A DNA stretch of 64,000 nucleotides from the NCBI GenBank assembly GCA_015680685.1, contig MNCI01038112.1, forward strand, positions 6,531-70,530, read 5' to 3'. This document shows positions 10,780 through 23,372 of the stretch, piece after piece. The position numbers were made by a program, and so were the translations under genes. Origin of the DNA: Gnetum montanum (taxonomy: Eukaryota > Streptophyta > Gnetopsida > Gnetales > Gnetaceae). The notes below the pieces were generated by a model. That model ran no database searches, was not told the DNA's origin, and was given only the letters and a program-made list of their open reading frames with translations. How positions within the stretch are numbered: the first letter of the stretch is position 1; the number at the start of each line of letters is the position of its first letter.

Positions 10780-12860
10780 ATGCACAGCCTTAACCCCACC
10801 TTTGCATGAGGGCCTTACTGGAAATGGAGGTGGAGCACCCTAAATAGTCTTGTTGATCAAATAGGGATTTTTTCAATTGCAATTTGGGGTGGTTTGGTCA
10901 ACCAAAATGCAAATGCAAACAGTGTAAAATGGTGCTAAGTGTTAAAGTAGTGTTTCACAATTCTATGTGTAGAGTGTAGCCACAAAATGGGGGTGGGAGT
11001 AGCTAAGGGAATAAGGGTATGATAGGGCAAAGTATGTAGGCAATGTGCTAGGGAGATGAAATTCAAATAGAGGAAATAAAGTGCAAACAATGTATCCTGA
11101 TGAAAGATACGAAGTCAGCATGGCTGATAGTAACCATGACATGAAGTGGCTTGCCCGTAAAATGTTGACCTCTTATCAGAATTGCTCATGAGAGAGTTAA
11201 ATTTAATCCAAGGTTGGGCTAGGTTGTGAAATTGCAATGCTGTCAATTTGCTTGGGGATGTGCTTTTACCCTTTTTTCTTTTTTTTTCATATTTTTCTCT
11301 CTTTTTTTGAGTTTTTTTCTTTCTTCTTTTCTTTTCTTTTTTTCTTGTATGCTTTTCTGCTAAGCAAACCTCCGTTGTGTTTAGGTTATTACTAAATGCT
11401 AGCTACAAGGTGTGGGCCATCGAGTAGATGGACTTCACTTTGATGCACTCATATCGCATCTATAGGATAGGTGTTTCCTCCCAGGGATGAGTTGCATTAC
11501 ATTCGCTTAAGCTTTGACCAACCAATAGAGGCTCCCCATGGGATGAGCTGCATTATGTCCACCATGGGTCCTACGATTGACATGAAGAGAATATTACATA
11601 TGGTACATATGTGTAATAGTGCCTATGCATTAGAGAGATGGTACATATGGTACATATGTGTTATAGTGCCTATGCATTAGAGAGATGTGTAATCGTGAGT
11701 ATGCAAGGGATGAGAAGCTATTGGAATGAAGGAGTGGATGTGTGTATGTTGTAATGAGATGAGGAGGATGTGCACTCTTGACTGGCTTAACTAGTCCAAT
11801 CATGCATATCAAAGCAATGTGGCAACTTACTACTATGATGAGATGCATCTTTGCATGACTACCTCTGAGGCTTCATCTTGCAAGCACAACTTCAAGAACA
11901 CAAGAAAACCATAAAATATGAAATGCAAGTGCAAATTCCAGATGTGAAGATGCTACAAATGCATCAAATGATGTACTAGTTAGAAGTGCTTAGGAAGCTA
12001 GTGAAAGTGTGAGGATGATGGTGTTGCGAGCCTTTGAAGGCTACACTAATGGTAGGTGCTCCAAAATATCAAGAGAATTGTGGGAGGCAATGATGCTATG
12101 AGTGCCCCAAGTGTTTCACTAATGGTAGGTGCTCTAATAGATTAGCAACATGCTAGTTTAAAGTCCTAGTAGACCATGAACCTAGTTTAAGATCTTAGTA
12201 GACCATGATGTGCTAGTTTATAGTCCTAGCAAACTATTGGGTGCTAGTTTAACATCGTATCAAATGGTGGATGTTATGCCATTTTAATGTCATGACCCAA
12301 GGATGATCTGTGCTAATTTATAGTCATAGCAAACTACTACAATAGCTTATAGTCATAGTAGACTATATATGCTAGTTTTTTATGTCATAATAGACAAGGG
12401 CTTACCTTGCTTGTGTCAAGTGTGATGTTGCATACGTAGTCATGCTATGTGCCTACAAGATCATGTAAAAATCAACTAGAAAACAACATTAAGTGACACC
12501 TATCGTAAACAAACTTAAAATGCATGAATGAAAGGAAAGTAATGCAAAAAGTGATAGTTTTAGGTCATTCTGGGCCATGGGCTAGTTTAAGGCCTTTTCG
12601 GGCCATGTGTTTTTGTAGTTTTTTGTTTTTTTATTTTTATGTGTTTTTGATGTTTTTCAAATCTAATGCATAAGCTAAGTGTATGGATGCATAAACAAAG
12701 TAGAAATGCATAAACAAAGAGAAGTAGTGTGTAAACTAGTCAAGTAGGTGAAATTTAAATGCATGAACAAATGAAATGTAAGCAAAAACCAAAAATGCAT
12801 GGCCTATGGAGGAAAGGGGTAAGTAGGTACTTAGCATGTTTTTGGGCAAGGGAATGTCTT
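10780..12860 (-). repeat. repeat segment X, inverted copy
   Basis: Reading the reverse strand, this matches 26884-28900. Shared landmarks are the GGGGAGGAAACACCTATCCTATAG region (here near 11460), the GATGCATCTCATCATAGTA region (near 11835), the TCAGCCATGCTGAC site (near 11115) and the TAAACTAGCA minisatellite (12140-12400). It lies directly downstream of the B1 protease on the reverse strand, where B1 should carry RT and integrase, so B1 has lost or never had them. No coding sequence is recognised. Confidence 0.65.
11266..11346 (+). repeat. polypyrimidine tract
   Basis: About 80 bp consist almost only of T and C with short runs of T. The corresponding part of the other X copy (near 28430-28460) is a shorter AAAAAG-rich stretch on the opposite strand, so the tract has grown or decayed since the copies separated. 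Confidence 0.8.
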
Positions 12861-12884
12861 AATCACATAGTTGCTTCCTAACCA

Positions 12885-13434
12885 TGAATTGATTACAGGG
12901 CATGCAAGGCTTAGGATCCTCTAGGAGGTTGTTGGGTTCAACCACTCATTTGGGTATGTTAGCCTTAGGCATTGCATTGGTTACTATAGGTGCATCACCA
13001 AGAAACTCCACCTCCAACACTTGCTCGATGTCTATGTTGTAGATATCTAGAGAGAAGGCATTACCACTGTGAATGATAACTTGACCACCTACATATGGAA
13101 GGTGAACTTCTTAGTGGATGGGAGAGGAGACAGCCCATAGTTGAGATATCCAAGGCTTGCCTAGGATCAAGTTGAAGCCTAGCATCTCCTCTATGATAGT
13201 GAAATCTGCATTAGTGGGGAATTTCTCTCTTGCAATGAAGGCCACGTTGATTGTATCCCTAGCAGTGATGCATAATCCATTGAAGGATTTTAGACATATG
13301 ATTTTGGTTGGCTTGATTTTGTCTACCAGGCCTAGCTTGTTAATGATGAAGTATAGGACTAAATTTGTTACTACAACATCATCGACATGTACTCTTCGGA
13401 TGCTGAACTGTCTAACACATCTACTAATTGGCAA
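12885..13434 (-). pseudogene. B1 protease region, broken
   Basis: A reverse-strand frame (13434-13111, 107 codons) reads like the retropepsin region of Tat-type gypsy elements: an IRRVHVDD start, then INKLGLVDKIKPTK, LKSFNGL, a central beta-rich part and the ILGKPWI motif near the end. The usual D-S/T-G catalytic triplet is not intact. The frame continues with stops to about 12885. A matching forward-strand copy is in B2 at 17500-17760. RT should follow but repeat X follows instead. In a live element this aspartic protease cuts the Gag-Pol polyprotein inside the particle. Confidence 0.7.
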
Positions 13435-14110
13435 TGGAGTTGTAGTGACCTCCCCTCATTAGAGGTTGACCTTGATTGCATTATCGTGAAACGCTAGGGA
13501 TGTTGAACCAAATTCTTATAGTGCAGGGGGCAACATCATTGTACGCATGGTGTTCTCATCTATAGGGATGTCCTCTATAATAGGAATGGAGGCCAACATC
13601 AAGGCCAACACTTGGCATTAAGTAGATGAGGTTATGACCAGGTCATACAAGCTCAATGTTGTGTTCTTTTTCTTGAGAATTTGTTTCACCTAGGTTAATG
13701 TAGCTACAAAGTCCTTTTCATCGGTCATTATATTGGCCTTGACTTCATCCATGTGGCTTGATAGATGGATCTCTCATGGAGGGAACTTGGGCTTAGGTTG
13801 CTTGGCCTGGTTAAGCATAGGGGCCCCAATGTTTGATTATTACTTGTTGGTTATGACCTTTGCTTCGACCATGGACATTCTGAGGTGCTCATTTGTCTTC
13901 TTGCAATACAATTTGGTAGGCCTACCTAGGTTGCTAGTGGGGTTGGCCCTTGAAGGAGAAGAGACTGAGATCTTTCCCACTATTAGGCTTCAAGTAGGTG
14001 AGGGGCTATCATCTTGTGGTACCCTTATGAAAAATGGTGGTTTAGGAGTTGTTGATAGGCCAACTCATTATGGCACCTTGATGATGAATGGTTCCTTAGC
14101 AATTTTTGTT
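13435..14110. other. decayed gag-protease linker of B1
   Basis: This lies between the B1 gag end and the protease on the reverse strand. The 130-codon forward frame at 13733-14125 is most likely an antisense shadow. On the reverse strand there are short Pro/Thr-rich pieces with many stops. No independent gene is supported. Confidence 0.4.
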
Positions 14111-14225
14111 ACTACATCATGCTAGTTTAACGTCTTAGTGGATGACTGTTGTGGTTTCTAGTTTAGTGTCTTAGTGGATGATTAGTTTGGTTGCTAGTTT
14201 AATGTCTTAGTGGACGATTACTAAG
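14111..14225 (-). repeat. minisatellite, about 41-bp unit, three copies
   Basis: Three units carry the core CTAAGACATTAAACTAGCA (reverse strand) separated by CAACCA or CAACAG-type linkers. The same core recurs at 12140-12400, 15600-15690, 23165-23250 and 26930-27290, always in B-type element sequence and in the same orientation relative to the element. Confidence 0.7.
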
Positions 14226-15900
14226 GGACCTTAACCACAAAAGGTATTAAGGAGGGTCTCTTGCTTGTGCCAGTTGAGGGGATCCTTACCTTGCTAGGAG
14301 ACATGTAAATCACAAAAGGTTGTTGTGCAAGTTTAGACCTACAACCTACATTGATGGAGTTTATGACATAAGGGGCATCATCTGCATTGGATTGGCTTGC
14401 TGTGTTGAGCACCAGTTGACCCCAATCTATCATTCTTTGTAGGTCATCCTACAAAGCATGATAGTTATCTATACTATGACCACTAGTTGTAATGATAGTA
14501 TTAGTCCATTTGGAAATGTTGTGGGATTGAGGGCTCATTCAGTACTACTGAGGCAGGGTTCCTCGGTAGTTTGTAGTACTTGTCATGTCATTGGCAGGAA
14601 ATTTTTTATACTCATTTGTGTTGGATTTGCCTAGCTTTCAAGAGTTACTCTAGTAGTTTATAGGGTTCCATCAGTAGTGGTGTATACTTTGAGTAATCCT
14701 TCTACTCCAAGTTGGACTTGGGGCAGCCCTTGCTAATGTAGGTGAGTTGGTGCTAGAGTTGGCAGCTTTGTGAGTTGGGGCCTTAGGTTGCTTGGTTGTC
14801 AGGCCCTAGTTGGTTGCTTTTGTGCTTGTGGCCACTATTGCCACTATTGCATTTTTCTTCCACACATGTTAGTTGCTATAGGCCATGTAGGTTGTGTCAT
14901 TGCTAGCTTGTGCTACTTCCTCTATGCCCTTGGTTTGGGCAAAGGCTTGTCTAGGAGACTTCAAGGCTAAGTAATACAGTTTGGACTTGATGAAGTCATT
15001 CACTACACTGTTAAAGATGGCCAGTAGATGCATCTCTACTAGGGGTTCATGCATTTTTCTCAATGCAAAGTTCCAACATTAGAGAAATTTTGGCACGAGC
15101 TCTATAGGCCCCTACTTGACTTGCATGAGCTAGTCGAGGATTACTTCAAGCTTTAGGTTATACATCAAATTGGCTTATGAGATCCTCCAAAGAAGAGATT
15201 GAGGCCTTGGGTAGTGCATGATACCAGTCTAAGGCCATGCCAATGAGTGACATGGGGAATGCATGCATGATGCCATGTATAGGCTTGAAGGAGTAGGCAC
15301 TCAAATAGAAATGTGACCAAGTGTGCATTCGAGTCCTCTTTACCATTGTACTTGGTGAGTTGAGGCAGCTGGATCCTAGTTGGGAGAGTCAACGGTGGTA
15401 CCATAGGACTTATGGCTTTGTCTTGGTAGAAGTCCACCACCTTGATAGTTTTTAAGTAGGCATCTTTGAGTTGGTTGATCTCCTCCATCAAATTTTGGAT
15501 TAGCTAGAATGCTTGATCCAAGCTTGGGAATGTGGTAATCGATTGCACTGGCTAGGCTTGTGTTGGTTGCATAGCATAGGATCAAATTGTTGGTTGTGGA
15601 GTTTGTTAGTTTAATGTCATAGCAAATGGTCATTGTCAGTTTAACATTGTAGTAAATGGTTGTTGCCTAATTAATGCCATAGTGGATAGGTTTATTTGAT
15701 GCATTGGTGAAGTAATGAGCACGATGCTCGAGGTAGGCCACACATGAGTGGGTTGTACAAACACTGTGGGCATCGATGAGACAAGCAAGATGTAGGATGC
15801 CTGAGTTGTCTAGGGTGGGGAGGTGGCCCCTGCATGAGCATATGGTTGGGTAATTGCAGTGGTCACTTATAAGGAAGGCTAAATTGGCATGATTACCATC
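14226..15900 (-). pseudogene. gag: B1 gag, broken
   Basis: Read on the reverse strand from about 15900: a Pro/Gln/Thr-rich start, a heptad-like segment (IQNLMEEINQLKDAYLKTIK near 15480), VVDFYQDKAISPMVPPLTLP, then the gag core motif LTKYNGKEDSNAHLVTF and an LIGMALDWYHALP stretch (15158-15491 in two overlapping frames). Near 14490-14420 a decayed zinc-knuckle region is followed by DDLQRMIDWGQLV, which matches the B2 gag end. Stops and at least two frame changes break it. Gag would form the retrotransposon particle; this copy cannot. Confidence 0.7.
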
Positions 15901-16340
15901 TCAAAGAGGATGGATGGACCGAACTGAGGAGGCGCGTACTGGGGAGCGATCATTGAAGGATGGTGCAGAGGGGGCTCTCATGTTCAAAGTGAGCCTCAAA
16001 CTCATCTTCTTCCTTGTAGGTTGTTCCTGCATCATGCTCATTTACATAGATAAGTTGGGACAACAATTGGTGGTAGGACTTCATGAATGGGATTATGTTG
16101 AACAAGATAGGGTTAGGTTGTACTTTCATCCCTCTCAATGGACTCATTCATAATCTTGTTTTGCCTCTAGGTCAAGGTGATCCACTTGTAATCCTACTTA
16201 GATTCTAGAACAAACAAAATTATACTATTCATGGCTTAGTGCAGCCCGCTTTGGGTGGATTGTGTTAGACACCAATGTGGAAGGTTGATCTGGATTCATG
16301 TTCACAGATCAGGTTGTGAGAGTTGCTGTTTGTAGAAAAC
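15901..16340. other. junction region between B1 and B2
   Basis: A reverse-strand frame (16147-15950, 65 codons) with an acidic stretch may be the first part of B1 gag or its leader. No LTR or primer-binding site can be identified, although a 5' LTR of B1 would be expected here. The 44-bp left arm of an inverted repeat lies at 16156-16199. Confidence 0.35.
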
Positions 16341-16427
16341 GACTAACTCTAAAAACTACAAAAAAAATGACTAAGTATGTCNCAAGTAGGATTACAAGTG
16401 GATCACCTTGACCTAGAGGCAAANCAA
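16156..16427. repeat. 44-bp perfect inverted repeat with ambiguous bases
   Basis: The left arm 16156-16199 and right arm 16384-16427 are reverse complements over 44 bp with only an N unresolved. The core is GTGGATCACCTTGACCTAGA. The two Ns of the window (16382 and 16424) lie at the edges of the right arm, and the right arm interrupts a minisatellite. Perfect identity in otherwise badly decayed DNA suggests an assembly or library artefact, though a recent snap-back duplication is possible. Confidence 0.85.
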
Positions 16428-16653
16428 AAATGTAGAAAAATGGCTAAGTGTGGAAACTACAAAAAACTAAGTATGGAAACTGCAAAAAAATTGACTAAGT
16501 GTAAAACTGTAGAAAATTTGGCTAAGTATGAAAGTGTAGAAAAAATGCCAAGTATGAAATGTAGAAAAAATGCCAAGTATGGAGATGTAGAAAAAATGCT
16601 AACCATGGAAATGTAGAAAAAATGCTAAGTATGGAAATGCAAAAAAAATGCTA
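16342..16653 (+). repeat. minisatellite, about 25-27-bp unit
   Basis: About ten degenerate units of the type ATGTAGAAAAAATGCTAAGT ATGGA (unit split here for length) run to the start of the B2 gag remnant. The right arm of the 44-bp inverted repeat is embedded in the array. The 79-codon open frame here is repeat translation, not a gene. Confidence 0.8.
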
Positions 16654-17400
16654 ATTTCAAGCACAAGGATCACTCGAAGTACACATTGTTGCCCATTAAG
16701 TGGTCAGAGCTTCTAGACTAATTACTTCATGTTGGACACATCTAGTATAACAAAATTTCTAAGGATGCTCACAAACAGCATGACCAAAATTGTGAGCTCC
16801 TCAAGAACCCCTCAGGCACACTACCAAATAAGCCTCCGATCCCTAAGCATTTTAGATTAGATAGATTTTGCCAATATCATCAATTGCAAGGTCATGATAC
16901 TGACTTTTGCATGGCATTGTAGGATTACATACAACACATGATTGACAAGGGTGAGTTGGTCCTTAACGCTACCAACCCAATGCATCTCCAAAACTAGTCA
17001 ATGGGGGTTTACAAGGACCTACTCAACACAAGTGGCATAGGGTACATCATCAATTCTATTAGCTTTCATAACAATATAGAATTGGTGAAGGAACCATTCG
17101 TAGTTTGTGCATCTTCTGGTAACACTAAAGCCTCCTTTACATCAACTAGTTTGAGGATCCCCTTTGTTATCAGAGCACCACCTTGGGCATCTGTAACATC
17201 CTTTGTGATCAAGGCCCTGTAGCATGTTGTAGTAGCAATAGCCCAAATACCATTTGTCATAAGGGTGCTGCAACGTGCAAACTCCCTACTTTTTTAGAGT
17301 CTAATGGTGGAAAATGCATTAGTCCCTATTTGCCCAAGATCCCATCTTACAGTCCATCCATGTTGTGATGTTGCCTCCTCCCCCACAAGAATCAAGTTTG
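16654..17400 (+). pseudogene. gag: B2 gag C-terminal part, broken
   Basis: Forward frame from about 16654 with scattered stops: a KYTLLPIKWSELLD-like segment, then PNKPPIPKHFRLDRFCQYH with a following GHDTDFC, a recognisable remnant of the C..H...GH....C knuckle of Tat-type gag, then IQHMIDKGELV. Downstream (17001-17222) is a Ser/Thr/Pro-rich linker. The N-terminal half of gag is missing on this strand, replaced by the minisatellite and junction region. Confidence 0.65.
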
Positions 17401-18010
17401 ACATCCTTGGCATTTCACAATGAGGCAATCAAGGTGGACCGTGAGAGGGGTCAAGTCATTGCTGCATCAATGTTCATCACCATCTGCATGGAATAGTGCA
17501 AAATCCATAGGGTACATGTTGACAATGAGGCAAAAACTAGTGTTATACCATACATAGTCATTGACAAGCTTGGTCTCACTAAACAAATCAAAGCAATAAA
17601 CAAAACGTGCCTGAAGTCCTTCAATGGGTCATGCATTGTCATAAGGGGAATTATCACAATAGCCTTCATGGTAGGGGAGCAATTTCCCACCACCACTGAA
17701 TGCATGGTGGTTGAAGAGATGCAAGGTTTCAACCTAATCTTGGGTAAGCCCTTGTTGGCTTAGTTGTAGGCCATCTCCTCCCCAATTCATTAGGAACTCT
17801 ACCTTCCATATGAAGGTGGAAAGGTTATCATACGCAATGACAATACAGCCCCTTTAACCATCAACAAAATTAATATTGAACAAGGGTCAGAGGTGGAGTT
17901 CCTTGATAACATGCCTCCTGCAAAGGATGAAGTTGAAAAATGCAAAGTAGAAAATTTGAAGAGCCAATGGAAGCTCCTAACTCTTCAAGAAATTCTTTGT
18001 GGGTAGAATT
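17401..18010 (+). pseudogene. B2 protease region, broken
   Basis: The forward frame at about 17500-17760 has the same order as the B1 protease: KIHRVHVDN, IDKLGLTKQIKA, LKSFNGS, and EEMQGFNLILGKPLL, followed by a stop. The catalytic D-S/T-G triplet is not present. The stretch to about 18010 (PYEGGKVIIRNDN, an acidic VEFLDN motif) is the linker that normally leads to RT. After 18010 similarity to the element stops, so something interrupts the polyprotein here. Confidence 0.7.
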
Positions 18011-18039
18011 GCCATTTGACATCGCTAACGAAGGTTAGG

Positions 18040-18215
18040 GTGAGTATTGTATCATATCCTCTATACCCTACACACCACCTAACCCACACCAAATTAGGAA
18101 ACAATTGCACAACTAAGGTATTCTCTCCTTCAGGCACTACGCACCGCCTAACCCTCCTCTAGGCCCTACGTGCCACCTAACCCTCCTCCAAGCCCTATGT
18201 GCCACCTAACCCACA
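18040..18215 (+). repeat. tandem repeat, about 28-bp unit, four copies
   Basis: Units are built on CCCTATGTGCCACCTAACCC with CTCCTCCAAG-type linkers. The array lies at the left edge of the sequence that interrupts B2 between protease and RT. Confidence 0.7.
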
Positions 18216-18219
18216 AGGA

Positions 18220-21200
18220 TCTTATCTTTGTCCATGCTGATCCATGTGGGTAGTGGCATTTGTGGTGCTTCTATGTGTGCTCCCATTTGCACACCTTAGC
18301 ACTAAAGCTTTCTCACTCTTGGCCCTTCTAAGCAAGTAGATCCATCTATAGCCTCTACTTAATGATCTTCCAAGTATCCTCATTCTTACCTTGGATTTTC
18401 GACCAATACCTAGCACAATCAATCTCTGTAGTTCATCGGGTACTATCTCCCTATGCTCAAGCTGACAAGAAATTATACTAGAACTAGAGGTCCTTGATCC
18501 TCTTGTTCTAGCTTGCCGCTATATCCTAAAGCTCATGCATGCTTTTCCATAGGTGCTTGTACGAGTGCCTGCATCTCCATAATGCTTTTTCATTGGAAAG
18601 TGAACACCTTCTATCTACCTCATACACACAGCAAGGTACTTACTCCACCTCAAGAGAGTACTCGGGGATGACATCCACCTTGGCCACTTGGTTTGGATCC
18701 CAGTAGAGCTTAGAACTTATTAGCATGTAATAAGGTAATCAATAATTAGCCACAAAATAAGTGTAAAATTGATAAAGCAACGTAAGTAAAAAAACAACAT
18801 GCATACGAAGCTCAAGATCTACTTGCTATATGCAGTCCACCATATCCTTTACAATGCCTTCCATGAAGGCAAATTTATCTAGCATCTCTACCCATGGCTT
18901 CATGTGATGGACAAGCATGGGTGGTGGATCCCTAGCAGGAACATTTGAGGTTGTAACCCAACATGGTACAATATTTAGCAAAGACAAAATAGCCAAAGAT
19001 GTAAGAGCAAAAGATCAAAAATAATGACAACTTAAGGCACTTACCTAGCAAATCCTTAGGCATGAGTGCAGGGGGATCTCCTAGCTACACACCATCAAAG
19101 AGGCTATCAAAATCACCCTCATCAAGGTGGAATAGCCCCTCTACATAAAACTATTGGAAGGTCTCGATGGCCTCATGCAGCTCCTCTCTAGGTGCCTCCT
19201 CCTACTTAGCCTAAGGAGGGGTAGTCTCTACCATTGCTATTGCTGCTACTTCTGCAACCCTCTCACCTAACTCACAAACATTGCATTATAGCATTAGCAT
19301 AACAAAATAATAAAACATAAAAAATCATGGACATAGAAAATTTAAAAACAAATTTATCTATCCATGTACAAACGTACAACATCTGTGCACAAAGTGGATA
19401 TCTTGAGGTAGATTTTCCTGGGGCCCACCTATCCAACCATAGGGATAGCCTCCTCTGCTGGGGGCAACCTCTTGATGTTTTCCTTGGAAGGCCCTAACAT
19501 TTCTACAATATAATGATTGCCTTGGTTCACATTTGCAATAATAACTAGGGGGAACTCACCCATGCTGTCATGGAAATAATGTGACCATGACTATCCCAGA
19601 TGAGCTTTGGACATAACTGAGTACGACTCATCAATCCCCTCTGGAAATCCTACGTGCAAGTGGTTGTGAACAAGTGCTTCACCAAAGGCTTGGATAGCTA
19701 CTCAAAATCTTGCACTACCCAATCCTTGCTATCATGGACCACCAAGAACTCCACAAACCTTTGTAGATACACTTCGAAGAACATAAAGTGCATGTGAGAC
19801 ATCACCTGGAGGTTGTAGCAAAGTTTGGTAATCTTTGCTTACAATCTAGTGAGGATGAAGAAGGCCAAGTTGAGCCTTGTGCCATCCTCCAGTACCTCCC
19901 TCATCACTTGCTCCTACTCCACCCCAAGGATTTTTTCTTAGGAGAGCAACTTTTAAAAGGCATGAGCACAAAAAAGAGGGTAAAGCTCCTAGACCGGAGG
20001 CACACACACATCTCTAACCATTATGCCTTTTTGAGATTGAGTGGTTACCAACCACTCCTCAATCTCTCCTTTGTAGTCTACCTTTCTGTTAGCCTTATCA
20101 ATGACCAACGAGCCCTTAAAGGGAAGGCCAAAGAGGTCAGCAAAGAAGGCATCGCTAAGGTCTAAGACTACCCTCATCTCATGCATGCAGATGATGAAGT
20201 AGTGGGTGTCGCTACTAAAGGAGTCAAGAAAGGGGCAAAGAAAAGGTCCATCAACCTAACACATGTGAGCTAATTAGTTAATGCCTCTAAGGCTTGATGG
20301 CACATCTAATGTTGTGCCCCCTCCACATCACTATACTTCATGATGAGGGTGGCCTTGCCGCGGCCTATGGTGACCACTGTCACCTCTCCTGAAGCAACTG
20401 CAATTGTAACATGGGCAAAAACAATGCTAAAATCAAGCAAGGAAAAATTAATGATTTCATGTGAGCAAGCATAAAAGCCAAATAACAAGTGCTTATGTGG
20501 AACAAACGGTGTGTGAGGAAATGGTGGTGGTGCAACCAGCTCCTTGAAGTTGGGCACACCACTAGCCCATCCCTCATCAAGGCAACCATAGGTCTTGCAC
20601 TGCTTAAATGTCTTCAAGTACCAGCTAGAGTATTTTGTTAAATCCTTTTCCACCTGCTCAAGTACATCCTCTCGAAAGTTTGAACTAGAGGAGAACACAT
20701 CTAGGGTAGTGTGGGTTAAGGAAAGAGCCTTTGGCTTGTCATGGAGCCCCTAACCATCAACTTTGAATCTAGCATTAGACATGAGAACTTAACAGTTAGC
20801 AAATTTAGCATGGGTAAATAGCAAGAAAAACAACCCAAAATCATAGGAGAACTTATCCTTCTATGCAGTATATAGTTCCAGGTGGGTTTTGGAACATCAT
20901 ATGCACACATAGGGCAACAAAGGAGGTGTTGCTCCTATTGTAGCAAGTAAACTTTCGCATTCTCTAGATCCTGAATAAGGGGTGAGTGACCCTAGGGCCT
21001 CACCTTGAGCCACATATCCTATCATCATTAATTATGAAGTCAATGGACATAAACTTCAATATGTCCTAATTTTCCCCAAGAAGAAATGTCTCAATGATAG
21101 CACTTGCACACTCCACTACTAAGTGTGATCACATGATCACACTGAAGTGCTATAGTAGCTATGCCAGGAATTCGAATGCCCCTCATTGAAAGCATATCAC

Positions 21201-21260
21201 CTAATAACCCACCTTCATGTCCAGTGCAGGCATGTTAGGCACAAGCTTTCTCATGCAGCA
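18220..21260 (-). pseudogene. unrecognised reverse-strand broken coding region inside B2
   Basis: Several reverse-strand pieces have coding character: 20716-20910, 20306-20698 (130 codons) and 19989-20186 (65 codons, with DAFFADLFGLPFKGS and a following IEEWLVTTQSQK). Further pieces downstream to about 19700 continue in shifting frames. The FGLP-type motif loosely recalls the ALGLP piece at 9309-9503. Stops are frequent and no family can be named. It is opposite in orientation to B2 and separates its protease from its RT, so it probably belongs to an element inserted there. Ends were not found. Confidence 0.35.
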
Positions 21261-23370
21261 AAGGATGTCAACAAGCTCCACAACAACCAAGAAAGGCTTT
21301 AGCAACACCCTATGATTGCATAAGCAACAAACGTAGCATTAGTACACAGTAGATGCATTTTAGCAAAAATACATTAATTTACATTTAGCAAAAAATTAAC
21401 ACAATGTAGCATAAGTTAGAAAATATCTGAGGGCCCACTAGGGCCTTGCAGGTATGGGACATCAATATACAAATTTGGTGCACCTGGTACTCACTGGGGT
21501 AGAACATGTTTTCGTATAGTGTTAGCATAATATTTTGCAGTTTGCATGTTTGGCATTATAATTTACACATTTTGGCATAACATTAGTGTAGCATTAATAT
21601 TTGTGTTTCAAATTTTTGCACATCACAATTTTCTTATTCTAGCAATTCTGCATTAGCATTTCTCATTTCACAATTTTAATACTTTTGCCCAAAATTTTCC
21701 AAATTTTTCCAAGTCTAGAAAATGTTAGAAAAATTCTAACTTTGGGCTACCTTTGGGAGTGTATTCTAAAAATGTAAAAAAAAATTCTAACTATCAGTTA
21801 TGCTCCCTAAGGCGCATAACCCTTACAATTTTGCAAAAAAGAAAAAAATCAATTAAATTTTAAAATTTTCAAAAACATTTTACTATTGGCTACGCTCCCA
21901 GAAAATGTAGCCTCAAAAATGATAATTTTTTTTTTAATGGTTGTCCAACTTCATGCCCCACATCCTATACTTCCTATTCTCTACACCTACCATGGTTTTA
22001 GCCCACTTGACCATAATGACAGTGTTGTCATAGGTCCCACCACTCATTCTTTCTAGCACAACAAAAGCTCAGACCAAAAAAAAACGTGCCTTGGGCACTA
22101 CCCTCTTCTACAACCCCTATGATTGCATCCTTTTCACAGGGCGCTAAGCCCTCATAGCCCTTGCAGCTACTTTCAACACAAAAAATGAAATAAATAAATA
22201 GCAATTCCCTATTTCATCTCTACCCTACGATGTGCAACAATGGCCGTTGCTAGTGCTACCTACTCCTACTCTACCCCTAGCCCCTACACTAAACGTTTTC
22301 TCAAAAATGAAGAATGAAAAGGGTAGAAACTATCTACTACAACTTCATCCTCACAATGGTAGCCTTAAGGCCACTGCCAAAACCTCAATCCTTCATCCTG
22401 CACACTAGAAAAGCCAAAAAAATTTTATTCCCCTTGGCTGCATAGACCAGCACAATGGCCACAATTAGTAGAACCCTTACCTCCCACTAGTCATCATAGT
22501 AACCATGACCACTGGGAGACAAACCCCCATCCCATCATACTCTCAAAATAAAAAAATGAAACCCCACACACACACTTTCCCCATGGCCATGGCAATCCTA
22601 TATGACCATGGTGACGATGGCCCCTTCCAAGGTAGGGTGCTACCAACAATCCAAAATCCATAGAAAATGCCAAAGTGTAGAAGGCAAGTATGAAATGCAA
22701 AAGTAATGAAAAGGGGATGAGTGTAGTTAGGGTACTTAGTGGACAACGATGCCCTCCATTATTCCATGTGTTCTTGTAGTAGGAATCCAAGGGCATGCTC
22801 TCCCTTGTCCATGTTGGCCAAGCCAAGGTGCTGACATCCAGTTCGGTGTGACATGTTGGTAACTATGCCTTGTAACTATGCTATGCTTTGACAAGGTCAT
22901 TTTTACCTTTGACAATGACAAATTCACCAAGGATAAAATTTGTTATTATACTCCTTTGAAACCACTTAAATTTTTTACCTACTGAGGATTACACTCAACA
23001 ATGCAGAGCGTAGTCAAGTGTGGGCTTAGTCACCAGAGTTAGAAATATTTTCAATTTTTCTAGCACACTTCGAACAAATTTTTTCTTGTCACCCAGTGGG
23101 CACTTGGGCTAATTTTGCTTTCATGATGCACCAAGCCTTGCCCCAATGATGCATTTAGTGCATATCACCATCTACTATGACATTAAAGTGGCACCACCTA
23201 TTCGCTACGACATTAAACTGGCAACCTCATGTTCTACTAAGGCCTAAAACTGGCCCACACATCCCTTGCCTTTACAGTCACATCTACATACTTAGGAAAA
23301 ATATTATTGCATTGTTTCTTTAACTATGCATATTTCTCTTATTAAGATAGTTGTGGCTTGACATTTTTCT
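21261..23370. other. AT-rich noncoding sequence with scattered element motifs
   Basis: No coding region is supported. Near 21700-21910 there are TTCTAACTAT...TATGCTCC...GGCGCATAAC motifs resembling repeat Y, and near 23165-23250 copies of the TAAACTGGCA minisatellite core. Reverse-strand open frames at 22494-22930 show no family. Around 23300 the sequence passes into the B2 polymerase. Confidence 0.4.
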
Positions 23371-23372
23371 AG

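Noticed and set aside
13733-14125. 130-codon forward frame
   Set aside because: Antisense to the B1 gag-protease linker; no domain and no copy in the corresponding part of B2.
16377-16616. 79-codon forward frame
   Set aside because: Translation of a minisatellite with ambiguous bases.
22494-22930. Overlapping reverse-strand frames of 64-110 codons
   Set aside because: Three frames are open over the same stretch, with no family resemblance and low-complexity composition.
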